NCBI RefSeq assembly: GCF_039529295.1
Contig: NZ_BAAAMN010000017.1
Coordinates: 28,428 to 92,427, forward strand
From: Yaniella flava
GTDB taxonomy: Bacteria; Actinomycetota; Actinomycetes; Actinomycetales; Micrococcaceae
DNA: 64,000 bases
Reading direction: 5' to 3'
Positions 8,367 to 16,797 of the stretch are shown here, in pieces (position 1 is the first letter of the stretch; each line of letters starts with the position of its first letter). Below the pieces are notes generated by a model, which saw only the letters and a list, made by a program, of their open reading frames with translations, was not told the DNA's origin and ran no database searches. A program made the position numbers and the translations under genes.

Positions 8367-9548
8367 ATGGAAAAAATACAGCGAGAAAAGAAAACACATT
8401 TGTTTTCTACGAATCGGTCGAGCATGATGCGGGTCCTGACCTACGGGGGCGCAATTATGGCGTTTTTGATTGGTTCTGGTTTCGCCACCGGTCAGGAAAT
8501 CATGCAGTACTACGCGTCATATGGATTCTGGGGGCTCTTTGGCACCGGCGCGATCGTGCTGCTGTTGATCTGTTTTGTTTCCGTCCAATTTCTGACTGTT
8601 GGGCGTCGAGAGCAATTTGAAAAACCCTCGCAGATCTTTGAATACTATGCAGGCAAATACGTCGGCAAATTCTTCGATTACTTCTCGATCCTGTTCGTGT
8701 TCCTGTCATTCACGGTCATGGTGTCAGGTGCCGGTGCAGTCTTCGACGAACACTACAACCTTCCCACCTGGGTAGGAGGCTTCGGTTTGACCATACTGGT
8801 GGCCATCACGGTCGTGTTCGGCCTCAATTCTCTGGTTGATGTCATCGGCAAGATTGGCCCGGTGATCGTTGTCGTCGCGATCGGTCTAGGCATCGTCGGT
8901 ATTGTCAACGCCGACACCGGGATATTAGCCGGCCATAATATGGTCGATGACCTAGAGCTCCAACAAGCTTCGAACCACTGGGCCATCGCCGGGCTCAGCT
9001 ACGTCGGCTTCTGTATGCTCTGGCTCGCAGCGTTTCTGACGGCTCTTGGAAGGACTGTGCCAACGCATCGGGAGGCTCGCGCCGGTGGTCTCGCCGGCGG
9101 TGCGATCTTCTCGCTGGCATGCATCATCGTGGGTATGGGGTTGCTGGCCAACATCGAACGGATTGCCGGCATGCAGATCCCAATGCTTGCGCTGGCAAAC
9201 GACATTGCACCCGTCGTGGCGTCGCTCATCTCGGTGATGATCCTCGCCGGAATCTACACCACAGCGATACCACTGCTGTGGACGGTGTCGTCGCGGTTCT
9301 TCCCCGACGGGACACGAAAGTACAAGTTCCTGACCATCGGTCTGGCTCTCCTTGGCACGGTGATCGGACTCTGGTTGCCCTTCGACGAAATGGTCAACAT
9401 CGTATATGTACTCAACGGTTATGTCGGTGCAGTGCTGCTGGCCATCATGGTGGTCGTAACTCTCCGACGTGCCATCATCAAGCGACGGACCCCGTCCGGC
9501 GAAACTGAACATGCGCCCGTTGCGTCCTCGCGTGCAGCCAACGACTGA
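8367..9548 (+). CDS. YkvI-family membrane transporter (COG3949)
   Basis: 393 residues, about ten to eleven transmembrane helices. The N-terminal GGAIMAFLIGSGFATGQEIMQ motif region, with its unwound Gly-rich first helix, is typical of YkvI-type proteins, which belong to the LeuT-fold amino acid transporter clan. The true ATG is at 8367, preceded by AAGG at 7 nt spacing. It lies beside a class III aminotransferase and a DUF3830 gene, so a substrate or product amino acid of the catabolic cluster is a reasonable guess. The substrate is unknown for the family. Confidence 0.8.
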   Translation: MEKIQREKKTHLFSTNRSSMMRVLTYGGAIMAFLIGSGFATGQEIMQYYASYGFWGLFGTGAIVLLLICFVSVQFLTVGRREQFEKPSQIFEYYAGKYVGKFFDYFSILFVFLSFTVMVSGAGAVFDEHYNLPTWVGGFGLTILVAITVVFGLNSLVDVIGKIGPVIVVVAIGLGIVGIVNADTGILAGHNMVDDLELQQASNHWAIAGLSYVGFCMLWLAAFLTALGRTVPTHREARAGGLAGGAIFSLACIIVGMGLLANIERIAGMQIPMLALANDIAPVVASLISVMILAGIYTTAIPLLWTVSSRFFPDGTRKYKFLTIGLALLGTVIGLWLPFDEMVNIVYVLNGYVGAVLLAIMVVVTLRRAIIKRRTPSGETEHAPVASSRAAND

Positions 9549-9648
9549 CGTATAGCCGTGAGGCTTCTGTGCGATTGTCGCTTCCTTGCAGTCTCGGCCG
9601 AACTGGAGGTACGGTCAACGAGACGAGCGAATTAATGTGAGGTACGCC

Positions 9649-10890
9649 ATGACATCGTTGTCGCCCCATCTGAAACAAGCCACTCCCGTGACCGTCGATC
9701 ATGCACTTGGCAGCTCGGTCTATGATGTGGAAGGTCGCCGATATCTCGATTTCACGGCGGGCATCGGCGTCGTGAGCACGGGACACTGCCACCCACGCGT
9801 CGTCGCGGCCGCGCAACAGCAGGTCGGGTCGCTGATCCACGGTCAATACACAACAGTGAAACATCGGCCGCTGGGGGAACTGACCGAGCGATTATCGCAT
9901 GTTCTGCCGGAGCATCTCGATTCACTGTTCTTTGCCAATTCGGGCAGTGAGGCGGTTGAAGCAGCCCTGCGCCTGACCCGCCAGGCCACCGGGCGGCCCA
10001 ACGTGGTCGTCTTTCACGGTGGTTTCCACGGTCGCACCGTTGCGACGGCATCGATGACGACTTCGGGCACCAGATTTTCCGCCGGATTCTCACCGCTAAT
10101 GCCCGGCGTCCACGTCTCGCCGTTCCCCAGTGCATACCGCTACGGTTGGACTGAATCCGAGGCGACTGATTTTGCGCTACAAGAGTTGGACTACCTCTTC
10201 GCTACGGTTACGAGCCCCGACGAGGTTGCAGCCTTTGTCGTCGAACCGGTGCTTGGTGAAGGCGGATATATTCCGGGGAATGCGCGCTTCTTCGCCGGGC
10301 TCCGTGAGCGGGCAGATCGGCATGGCATCCTGTTGGTGATCGATGAGATTCAGACCGGCTTTGGACGGACAGGCCAGTATTTTGGCCACCAGCATTTCGA
10401 CGTGGAGGCGGATGTCATCACGTTTGCCAAAGGCATTGCGTCGGGGTTCCCCCTATCGGGAATTGCCGCATCCGAACAGTTGATGAGCCAAGCCTGGCCT
10501 GGTTCGCAGGGCGGCACCTATGGTGCCAATGCGGTGTCCTGTGCGGCCGCGGTCGCCACCATCGATGTCATCGCCGACGAACAGCTGGTCGGCAATGCTG
10601 CACAGCGCGGTGCCCAGCTCCTTGCCGGAGCGACCGCCCGAGCGGTGGAAGGTATCGGTGATGTCCGTGGGCTGGGTTTGATGCTTGGAAATGAGTTCAC
10701 CGCGCCCGACGGCTCTCCGGACACGGCACGGGCCCAACGTGCTCAGCAAGAAGCCGCGCGTCGTGGCTTGCTCCTGCTGACCTGTGGGGCACACATGAAT
10801 GTGGTGCGAATGATCCCACCGCTGGTGATCACCGCCGAAGAAATTGACGAGGGCCTGGCCATCTGGTCCGACGTCCTCGAGGCTGCTTAA
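9649..10890 (+). CDS. Class III PLP-dependent aminotransferase (GABA/diaminobutyrate type)
   Basis: 413 residues. Transfers an omega-amino group to 2-oxoglutarate. Key features: FANSGSEAVEAALRL, the FHGGFHGRTVA cofactor segment, VIDEIQTGFGRTG, and the Schiff-base lysine Lys261 in FAKGIASGFPLSG. The start ATG at 9649 has GAGG 6 nt upstream. Related enzymes act on GABA, acetylornithine or, in ectoine degradation (DoeD/AtfA), L-2,4-diaminobutyrate. The nearby Ehu-type importer makes the last a candidate. Substrate not determinable from sequence alone. Confidence 0.85.
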   Translation: MTSLSPHLKQATPVTVDHALGSSVYDVEGRRYLDFTAGIGVVSTGHCHPRVVAAAQQQVGSLIHGQYTTVKHRPLGELTERLSHVLPEHLDSLFFANSGSEAVEAALRLTRQATGRPNVVVFHGGFHGRTVATASMTTSGTRFSAGFSPLMPGVHVSPFPSAYRYGWTESEATDFALQELDYLFATVTSPDEVAAFVVEPVLGEGGYIPGNARFFAGLRERADRHGILLVIDEIQTGFGRTGQYFGHQHFDVEADVITFAKGIASGFPLSGIAASEQLMSQAWPGSQGGTYGANAVSCAAAVATIDVIADEQLVGNAAQRGAQLLAGATARAVEGIGDVRGLGLMLGNEFTAPDGSPDTARAQRAQQEAARRGLLLLTCGAHMNVVRMIPPLVITAEEIDEGLAIWSDVLEAA

Positions 10891-10920
10891 ACGGCAGCAC
10901 CCCCGAGGAAGGAGCACAGC

Positions 10921-11415
10921 ATGGCACGATATGTGACCGTGACTTTGCAGCAGCGGGCCGTCAGCTGTCGGGTTGAACTGCTGGACGCCCAGGCACCGGT
11001 GACGTGCGACGCCGTGTGGGAGGTGCTGCCCGTGACTGGGGACGCAGTACACGCCAAATTCGCCCGCAATGAAGTCTACGCATTGGTTCCGCGGATCACG
11101 CAGGCACCGCGTCGGGAGAATCCCACGGTCACTCCGATCCCTGGTGACGTGTGTCTTTTCGACTTCGAACCCTGGGAGATCAACAACCCGGCGTTTGGTT
11201 ATGAACCAGGCTCGGAAGCATACGCCGCACAAGGTGCCACCGATTTGGCATTGTTTTATGGACGGAATAACTTGTTGATCAATGGCGACGTCGGCTGGGT
11301 CCCCGGCAATGTGTTTGGCACTGTGGTGGACGGCTTTGAACAGATGGCGGTCGCCTGCAATGATCTATGGCGCAATGGCTTTGTCGGCGAGCACTTGACC
11401 TTTGCCCGGGACTGA
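10921..11415 (+). CDS. DUF3830 family protein (cyclophilin-like fold)
   Basis: 164 residues. Recognisable as DUF3830 from the TCDAVWEVLP segment, the APRRENPTV stretch and the WEINNPAFGYEPGS region. No enzymatic motif is evident. It sits 30 nt after the aminotransferase stop and 5 nt before the convergent amidase stop. Its placement inside a nitrogen-compound catabolic cluster suggests an accessory or isomerase-like role in the pathway, but no function is established to my knowledge. Confidence 0.75.
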   Translation: MARYVTVTLQQRAVSCRVELLDAQAPVTCDAVWEVLPVTGDAVHAKFARNEVYALVPRITQAPRRENPTVTPIPGDVCLFDFEPWEINNPAFGYEPGSEAYAAQGATDLALFYGRNNLLINGDVGWVPGNVFGTVVDGFEQMAVACNDLWRNGFVGEHLTFARD

Positions 11416-11419
11416 GCCG

Positions 11420-12787
11420 TCAGGCTAAGAGCCCCTCCACGAATCGAGCGACCGCCAGTACCAGATCGTCGGAGTGACGTGGCCCGATGATCTGGAGCCC
11501 GACCGGCAGTCCAGCCGCGGTGGCGCCCACCGGGATGCTGATGGCCGGCTGCTGTGTGAGATTAAACGGGTAACTGAGCTGCGCCCACTGCGGCCAGCGA
11601 TCCAGTCCACTGCCCGGCGGCACATCATAGCCCGCGCCGAAAGCCAGGATGGAAACGGTCGGGGTGAGTAACACGTCGTGGCGCTCGTGGAATGCCCCCA
11701 TGGTGATCCCCACTTGTGCGGCAACTCCACGTGCCTGCAGATACTCGGTCGCGGTGTGTCGCTCGCCCTGGTCCCACACCTGCTCGAGCCCGTCATCAAC
11801 GGTGTCGCGAGCACCCGGCATCGTATCCAACAGCGTAGCCGCCCCGGCGGACCACATCACCTCGAACGCCTCAAGCGGATCGGTAAATCCGGGATCTTCA
11901 GCGGTCACGTGCAGCCCGGCGCGATCGATGCGGGCGACAGCATCTTCTACGATTTGGGCGACTTCTGGGTCCACGGAGGCGAAATCGAGATCGCGGGAGT
12001 AGGCGACATGCATGCCGAGCACTTCTCGGTTGAATTCATCGCGGTAGGTGCCCTGCGGGGGAGCCTGCGAGGTTGGATCCCGGGAATCCGGCAGGGACAG
12101 GATGTCCATGAGCACGGCGGCATCCTCAACGGTGCGCGTCATCGGACCCGCATGGGCCAGCGGCCCGAAGGGGCTGGCGGGGAACATCGGGACCCGTCCG
12201 TGAGTGGGTTTGAAACCCACGATCCCGCAAAACGCGGCCGGGATACGTATGCTCCCACCGCCGTCGGTGCCCACGGCGCACGGGCCCATTCCAGCGGCCA
12301 CAGCCGCGGCTGCCCCACCGGAAGAACCACCAGCGGTCAAGCGTGGATCCACCGGATTGCGGGTAATGCCGGTCAGTGGGCTATCCGTGACGGCTTTCCA
12401 GGCCAATTCCGGCGTCGTGGTCTTGCCAACAAACACCATCCCGTCAGAGCGCATTCGGGCGGCAACCGGTGAGTCCACTGTCCAGGGCTGGTTGGGGTCG
12501 ACTGCTTTGGAACCGCGCAGTGTGGGCCAGCCATCGGTCAGAAAAATATCTTTGATTGACACCGGAACGCCGTCGAGCAATCCCTGCGGGTAGCCTGCTT
12601 GCCAGCGGGCTTCAGAGGCCCGGGCCTGCTCAACAGAGGTGTCCGGGTCCAGGTAGCAGTACGCCCCGAGTTCGTCGTCGGCGGCGTCGATGCGGTCCAA
12701 CACCGACGTGGTGGCCTCGACGGGCGATAGCTCACCGGCTGCATAGGCGGTGACTAACTGTGTGGCGGTCATCTCAGTAGGATTCAT
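11420..12787 (-). CDS. Amidase-signature family hydrolase
   Basis: 455 residues. The Ser-cisSer-Lys triad is visible as Lys79 (VSIKDIFLTDG), Ser155 (TAGGSSGGAA) and Ser179 (GTDGGGSIRIP), so it should hydrolyse a carboxamide or an N-acyl bond. Length and motif order match the family. It is transcribed away from the racemase-family pair across a 180-bp intergenic region with inverted repeats. In context it could open or de-amidate the imported compound, or replace the missing ectoine-pathway deacetylase (inference). The start ATG at 12787 is the family-consistent choice. Confidence 0.88.
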   Translation of the reverse strand: MNPTEMTATQLVTAYAAGELSPVEATTSVLDRIDAADDELGAYCYLDPDTSVEQARASEARWQAGYPQGLLDGVPVSIKDIFLTDGWPTLRGSKAVDPNQPWTVDSPVAARMRSDGMVFVGKTTTPELAWKAVTDSPLTGITRNPVDPRLTAGGSSGGAAAAVAAGMGPCAVGTDGGGSIRIPAAFCGIVGFKPTHGRVPMFPASPFGPLAHAGPMTRTVEDAAVLMDILSLPDSRDPTSQAPPQGTYRDEFNREVLGMHVAYSRDLDFASVDPEVAQIVEDAVARIDRAGLHVTAEDPGFTDPLEAFEVMWSAGAATLLDTMPGARDTVDDGLEQVWDQGERHTATEYLQARGVAAQVGITMGAFHERHDVLLTPTVSILAFGAGYDVPPGSGLDRWPQWAQLSYPFNLTQQPAISIPVGATAAGLPVGLQIIGPRHSDDLVLAVARFVEGLLA

Positions 12788-12856
12788 CGTAGCTCCCGAT
12801 GCTTGATGCTCAGTCGTGAAACGTATGGAGCCGCAGCGCCAGACTGCCCGGATATG

Positions 12857-12890
12857 TTGACAACGTATAATTGAGTCAAGCTATTGTCAA
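12857..12890. promoter_or_regulatory. Inverted-repeat operator candidate between amidase and racemase-family genes
   Basis: TTGACAA (12857-12863) and its inverse TTGTCAA (12884-12890) flank the palindrome TTGAGTCAA (12871-12879) within the 180-bp divergent region. The elements overlap possible -35 boxes on both strands (TTGACT with a CATATC box 17 nt on, for the amidase direction). Likely the regulated divergent promoter of the cluster. Confidence 0.45.
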
Positions 12891-12967
12891 TCGGTCATCG
12901 GCTTGAGATCATGGTTGGATAGCCACCGCAAGCGTCCCGCTATCCTTGTCCCAAGGGGAGGCCCCGA

Positions 12968-13750
12968 GTGGATGTAGACCTACCAGAAATTGACTTCGAG
13001 GGACCACTGGCCCAACGAGGCATCGGCATCATCGCGCCCTTTGACCTTGCCCTCGAGCGCGAGCTGTGGCGCTGGGCCTCACTGGATGTGAGTCTCCACT
13101 TGGCGCGCACCCCCTACGAGGAGATCTCGGTTAGTTTGGCCATGGCCGAGCTGGTTTCGAAACCCCAGCACATGCAATCGGCGACCCGAGATCTGTTGGG
13201 GGTCAACCCCGAGCTGGTGGCCTACCTATGCACCTCCGGCAGCTTCATCCGGGGCGTGGCCGGTGAAGCCGAATTGCGTCAGGCGATGGTGGATGCAGGA
13301 GCTCCGAGCGCGGTCACCAGCTCCGGAGCCTTGGCAGAAGCAATCCAGGAACTTGGGCTGACTGGGATATCGGTCATCACGCACTACGACGCCGAGCTCA
13401 CCGAAGTCTTGATCGCCTTCCTTGCCGAGCTGGGCGTGACCGTGGTCCGGTCCGAATATATGGGCCTGGGCGGCGGGATCTGGCGGGTCAACTATCGCAC
13501 CGTAGCCGAACTTATCTTAAAAGCCGACGTTGACGACGCCGACGCGGTATTCGTTGCCTGCACCAATCTACCAACCTATGACATTATCGCCCCGCTGGAG
13601 GCACGACTGGGCAAACCGGTACTCACCGCCAACCAACTCACAGTGTGGGCCTGTTTAGGCCGCATGGACCTCGCCATGGTGGGGCCGGGTCGGTGGTTGC
13701 GGGGAGTCTTCGAGGAGGAACACAGCGATGACCACGGTCAGCAGACCTGA
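12968..13750 (+). CDS. Asp/Glu racemase superfamily protein, maleate isomerase-like, both catalytic Cys present
   Basis: 260 residues. The family (maleate cis-trans isomerase, arylmalonate decarboxylase, EutA, Asp/Glu racemases) uses two cysteines; both are seen, Cys88 in AYLCTSGSF and Cys198 in FVACTNLPTYD. The conserved C-terminal GKPVLTANQLTVWACLG is also present. GTG start at 12968 behind GGGGAGG. It overlaps the next gene by 23 nt, implying tight translational coupling with a paralogue. Reaction could be racemisation, cis-trans isomerisation or decarboxylation. Confidence 0.85.
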   Translation: MDVDLPEIDFEGPLAQRGIGIIAPFDLALERELWRWASLDVSLHLARTPYEEISVSLAMAELVSKPQHMQSATRDLLGVNPELVAYLCTSGSFIRGVAGEAELRQAMVDAGAPSAVTSSGALAEAIQELGLTGISVITHYDAELTEVLIAFLAELGVTVVRSEYMGLGGGIWRVNYRTVAELILKADVDDADAVFVACTNLPTYDIIAPLEARLGKPVLTANQLTVWACLGRMDLAMVGPGRWLRGVFEEEHSDDHGQQT

Positions 13751-14453
13751 AACCACCGTCGGCATGATCTACCCAGACCACGCCGCCGAAGATGATTACC
13801 CTAGAGCTGCCGCTTGGCTCGATGTCCACCTGCCCGTGGTCCACGTCTATGGCACAGATCTGCACGCGGTACCCGAGCTCCTTGACCTGGGCCGACCGGA
13901 GCGTCTTGCCGAAGCGGCCGAGAAACTTGCCGTACACCGCCCGCAGGCGGTTATGTGGGCTTGCACGTCGGGCAGTTTCGTCTACGGATTGGCAGGAGCG
14001 CAACAACAAGCCGACCAGCTGGCACTGGCTACCGGCGTGCCCGCGGCCAGTACCTCGCAGGCCTTCGTGGCCGCCTTGGGCGAGCTGGGTGTGCATCGGG
14101 TGGCCGTCGCTGCCAGCTATCCGCAACCGGTTGCGACATTATTCGTCGAGTATCTGGTGGGTGCTGGCATCGACATCACCGCAATGTCCAGTGCTGGAAT
14201 TGACACGGCTGCCGAAGTTGGTGGTCTAACTCCAGACTATGTGTTGGACCTGGCCCTGTCCAATGATCACCCAGCCGCGGACGCGCTGCTGATCCCCGAC
14301 ACCGCGATGCGAACTGTTCAACTGCTGCCCGAACTTGAAGCGCAGCTTGGCAAACCGGTGCTCACAGCGAATCAAATAACGATCTGGCACGGGCTTCGGC
14401 TCGCCGGTGCACCGCGACACGATGCCAGGCTCGGCACGCTCTTTGCTCCCTAG
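13728..14453 (+). CDS. Asp/Glu racemase superfamily paralogue lacking the second catalytic Cys
   Basis: 241 residues, same fold as its upstream neighbour. The first cysteine is kept (Cys79 in WACTSGSFVYG), but the second motif reads LIPDTAMRT, with Asp191 where the neighbour has Cys198. The C-terminal GKPVLTANQITIWHGLRL is conserved. Loss of one of the two acid/base cysteines should abolish ordinary two-base racemase chemistry; it may be a one-base enzyme, a decarboxylase, or a partner subunit of the upstream protein. It overlaps the upstream gene by 23 nt. Confidence 0.82.
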   Translation: MTTVSRPETTVGMIYPDHAAEDDYPRAAAWLDVHLPVVHVYGTDLHAVPELLDLGRPERLAEAAEKLAVHRPQAVMWACTSGSFVYGLAGAQQQADQLALATGVPAASTSQAFVAALGELGVHRVAVAASYPQPVATLFVEYLVGAGIDITAMSSAGIDTAAEVGGLTPDYVLDLALSNDHPAADALLIPDTAMRTVQLLPELEAQLGKPVLTANQITIWHGLRLAGAPRHDARLGTLFAP

Positions 14454-14460
14454 CCGGTGG

Positions 14461-15717
14461 CTACGGCACGCTCAATTGCGTGTCGGCTACCGCCCGCTGG
14501 TTGATGGCTGCGAAATTCCATGCGCTGCGCCGGGGGAGTATCGCCGATTCACGCCACTGTGCCAACATGAACGCGACCTTGGTCTCCATGTGGCTGCGCA
14601 TTTTCTGGAATGACTCTTCAGGGTCGCTGCCCACCAGTCCGGCCAAGAGCCACCAGGTCCAGGCGGCAGCGCCCGCGTTCGCCACGAAGTCGGGGATCAC
14701 GGGAATACCACGTACCGCCAGCAGCTCCTCGGCCTCCGGCGTGGTGGCGGAGTTCGCTGCTTCGACCACGGCCAACGCGGTGATGCTGGGTACTGCTTGC
14801 GCAGAAATAGCGTACGAGAATGCCGCCGGGACCAGAATATCCGCGGCCACGGTCAAAACTGATGCGCACGGCAGATGCTCTATGCCGGCCGGTACGCGGG
14901 AACGGTCAATTTCACCATAGGAATCCCGTAGGGCCAATAGCTCGGGAATATTCAAGCCCTGCGGGTCATAGAGGGTCCCGGCTGCGTCACCGATGGCAAC
15001 GACTGCTACGCCAGCTGCGTGGAGGAACCTGGCGGTGCTGCCGCCCATCGTGCCGATTCCCTGAATGGCTACCGTGGTGTGAGACAAGGTCCAGCCAAAG
15101 GAGTTCGCCGCCGCTAAGCATGCCTGGGCCACCCCGTGCCCACCGATAAGATCCGCTACTGGTGGACCAAGCGAGGATCGCATCGCCATCGCGTTGCGGA
15201 TGCGCTTCAGTGTCTTATCCGGGTGTTCTGATCGTTCAATCGCCGCGTGGTACGAATGGTGTAAGCCAAGCCGTTGGAAGACACCGTCGAGATCGGTCTG
15301 GCTGACGCCCAGATCCTCGGCTGTTACCCAGTGTTCTTCGAGCCAGGGCAACATCGCCATAAAGAACCGTTCCAAGACCTCAAGAGCCGCTGGATGATGC
15401 GGATCCATATCAATGCCAGCTTTTGCGCCGCCCACAGGTAGGCCGAAGGCTGCAGTTTTCAGGGTCATGCGGTGAGCCAGGTCAGCTACTTCCGACAGCG
15501 TGCAACCAGCCCGCATCCGAGTGCCCCCGGTGGTGAGGCCTCCGACGATACTATCGACGACGAAAAACCCGCGGGCGCCGGTCACCGGATCGGTCCACAC
15601 GTGTTCGTGTACGGGTGGTCCGTCGATGCTGGCAGGCGGAGCGAAGTGGTCGACGTGCTGGGTCAGCGGGCGCTCTTGGAAACTCCAGGGGTTGTGTATC
15701 GTAGTCATGCGTCCCAC
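14461..15717 (-). CDS. Glu/Leu/Phe/Val dehydrogenase family enzyme
   Basis: 418 residues. Oxidative deamination of an L-amino acid to the 2-oxo acid with NAD(P)+. The catalytic Lys is in VGGAKAGIDMDPH, the acidic partner in TAEDLGVSQ, and the nucleotide-binding Gly pattern in VAIQGIGTMGGSTARFL. GTG at 15717 has GAGG 6 nt upstream; ATG at 15708 is the alternative. Divergent from the LysR gene and convergent with the racemase pair. It could regenerate 2-oxoglutarate for the aminotransferase, completing amino-group removal (inference). Confidence 0.85.
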   Translation of the reverse strand: MGRMTTIHNPWSFQERPLTQHVDHFAPPASIDGPPVHEHVWTDPVTGARGFFVVDSIVGGLTTGGTRMRAGCTLSEVADLAHRMTLKTAAFGLPVGGAKAGIDMDPHHPAALEVLERFFMAMLPWLEEHWVTAEDLGVSQTDLDGVFQRLGLHHSYHAAIERSEHPDKTLKRIRNAMAMRSSLGPPVADLIGGHGVAQACLAAANSFGWTLSHTTVAIQGIGTMGGSTARFLHAAGVAVVAIGDAAGTLYDPQGLNIPELLALRDSYGEIDRSRVPAGIEHLPCASVLTVAADILVPAAFSYAISAQAVPSITALAVVEAANSATTPEAEELLAVRGIPVIPDFVANAGAAAWTWWLLAGLVGSDPEESFQKMRSHMETKVAFMLAQWRESAILPRRSAWNFAAINQRAVADTQLSVP

Positions 15718-15786
15718 TTCCGTCCTCGGTCGGGAAATGTGCTGTGACTACAGTGTGAATCACCGGCCGCGGAAGCGTCTAGTTAC

Positions 15787-15806
15787 AATTCATGCACGGT
15801 GGAATT
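15787..15806. promoter_or_regulatory. Candidate LysR-type binding box
   Basis: AATTC, 10 nt, GAATT: an interrupted dyad of the size bound by LysR regulators, located in the 135-bp gap between the divergent dehydrogenase and LysR genes, about 47 nt upstream of the LysR ATG. Suggestive only. Confidence 0.35.
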
Positions 15807-15852
15807 CACTGAACCTGCACGATTATGTGTGAGCTGGACTACACTAATTGCC

Positions 15853-16797
15853 ATGGACCTGTCACTTCGCCGCCTGAAGATGCTGCGGGAGCTGCACCGG
15901 CGTGGCACTGTGACTGCCGCAGCTGAGTCGTTACATTACAGTCCTTCCGGGATTTCTCAGCAGTTGACCCAGTTGGAGCGCGACGTCGGGGTGGTGTTAG
16001 TAGAACGCGTCGGTCGCCGTGTCCGGCTCACTGAGCTCGGACTGGTATTAGCCGAGCACGCCGAAGAAATTCTGGGCGCGGTGGAACGCGCTTCCATGGC
16101 GCTGGAACAGGTCCAAGGTGGCGTTACTGCCCGACTGACGGCCGGGGTGTGGGCTTCGGTTGCTTCCGGTCTGGTGACCCCGGCATTGGGCGCGTTGGCC
16201 AAGCAGCACCCGGGCATCGAGGTGCGCACCGTCGAACTGGCACCCGAATCGATGGCAGAAGCCGTGCTGGACGGTACTTTGGATTTTTCGTTCGTGATTG
16301 ACTATACGAACTATCCGATGGTGTGGGACCCTGCGTTGAGTCGCGAAGTGATCGCAGTGGAACGGCTCTACGCTGCAGCTCCGGCCGGGAGCATCCCCGG
16401 CGCCACGGTATCGCTGACCGATCTGAGCGAGCACCCCTGGATCTTGGCTGGTTCGCGCTCGCATTTGGGCAAAGCGATTCGGCTGGCCTGCCGACGCCAA
16501 GGATTTGAACCACAGATTATGCACACCGTGGAGGAACAGTCGACCGCACTGGTGATGGTCGCCGGTGGTTTGGGCGTGTCGTTGGTGTCTGATCTCGCGT
16601 TAGATATGGTGCCCGATGGCGTGGGGATCGTGGCGCTGGACCAGCCGGTCATGCGCACAGTATCAATCGCTTGGCGCAGCACTCCAACACCGCGTGCCCC
16701 GTTGGATCTGGTGGTTGACGCGATGCGCACGGCGGCGGCCGAACGGGGGATTGCCAGCAGCACGGGGTTGCCGCAGCCGGAGGAGGAGCAGCATTAA
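15853..16797 (+). CDS. LysR-type transcriptional regulator
   Basis: 314 residues. N-terminal winged helix-turn-helix (RLKMLRELHRRGTVTAAAESLHYSPSGISQQLTQLE) spans residues 6-41, followed by the periplasmic-binding-fold effector domain with the ARLTAGVWASVASGLVTPAL start. The ATG at 15853 is chosen to fit family length. It is divergent from the dehydrogenase and its stop overlaps the ehuA stop by 3-4 nt. Probable inducer-responsive regulator of the catabolic island and importer. Confidence 0.9.
   Translation: MDLSLRRLKMLRELHRRGTVTAAAESLHYSPSGISQQLTQLERDVGVVLVERVGRRVRLTELGLVLAEHAEEILGAVERASMALEQVQGGVTARLTAGVWASVASGLVTPALGALAKQHPGIEVRTVELAPESMAEAVLDGTLDFSFVIDYTNYPMVWDPALSREVIAVERLYAAAPAGSIPGATVSLTDLSEHPWILAGSRSHLGKAIRLACRRQGFEPQIMHTVEEQSTALVMVAGGLGVSLVSDLALDMVPDGVGIVALDQPVMRTVSIAWRSTPTPRAPLDLVVDAMRTAAAERGIASSTGLPQPEEEQH

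Noticed and set aside
9649..10890. Naming the aminotransferase gabT or doeD
   Set aside because: Class III aminotransferases cannot be assigned to GABA or diaminobutyrate by motif reading alone.
11678..12472. Plus-strand open frame opposite the amidase
   Set aside because: Amidase motifs on the other strand are complete; this translation has no coherent domain.
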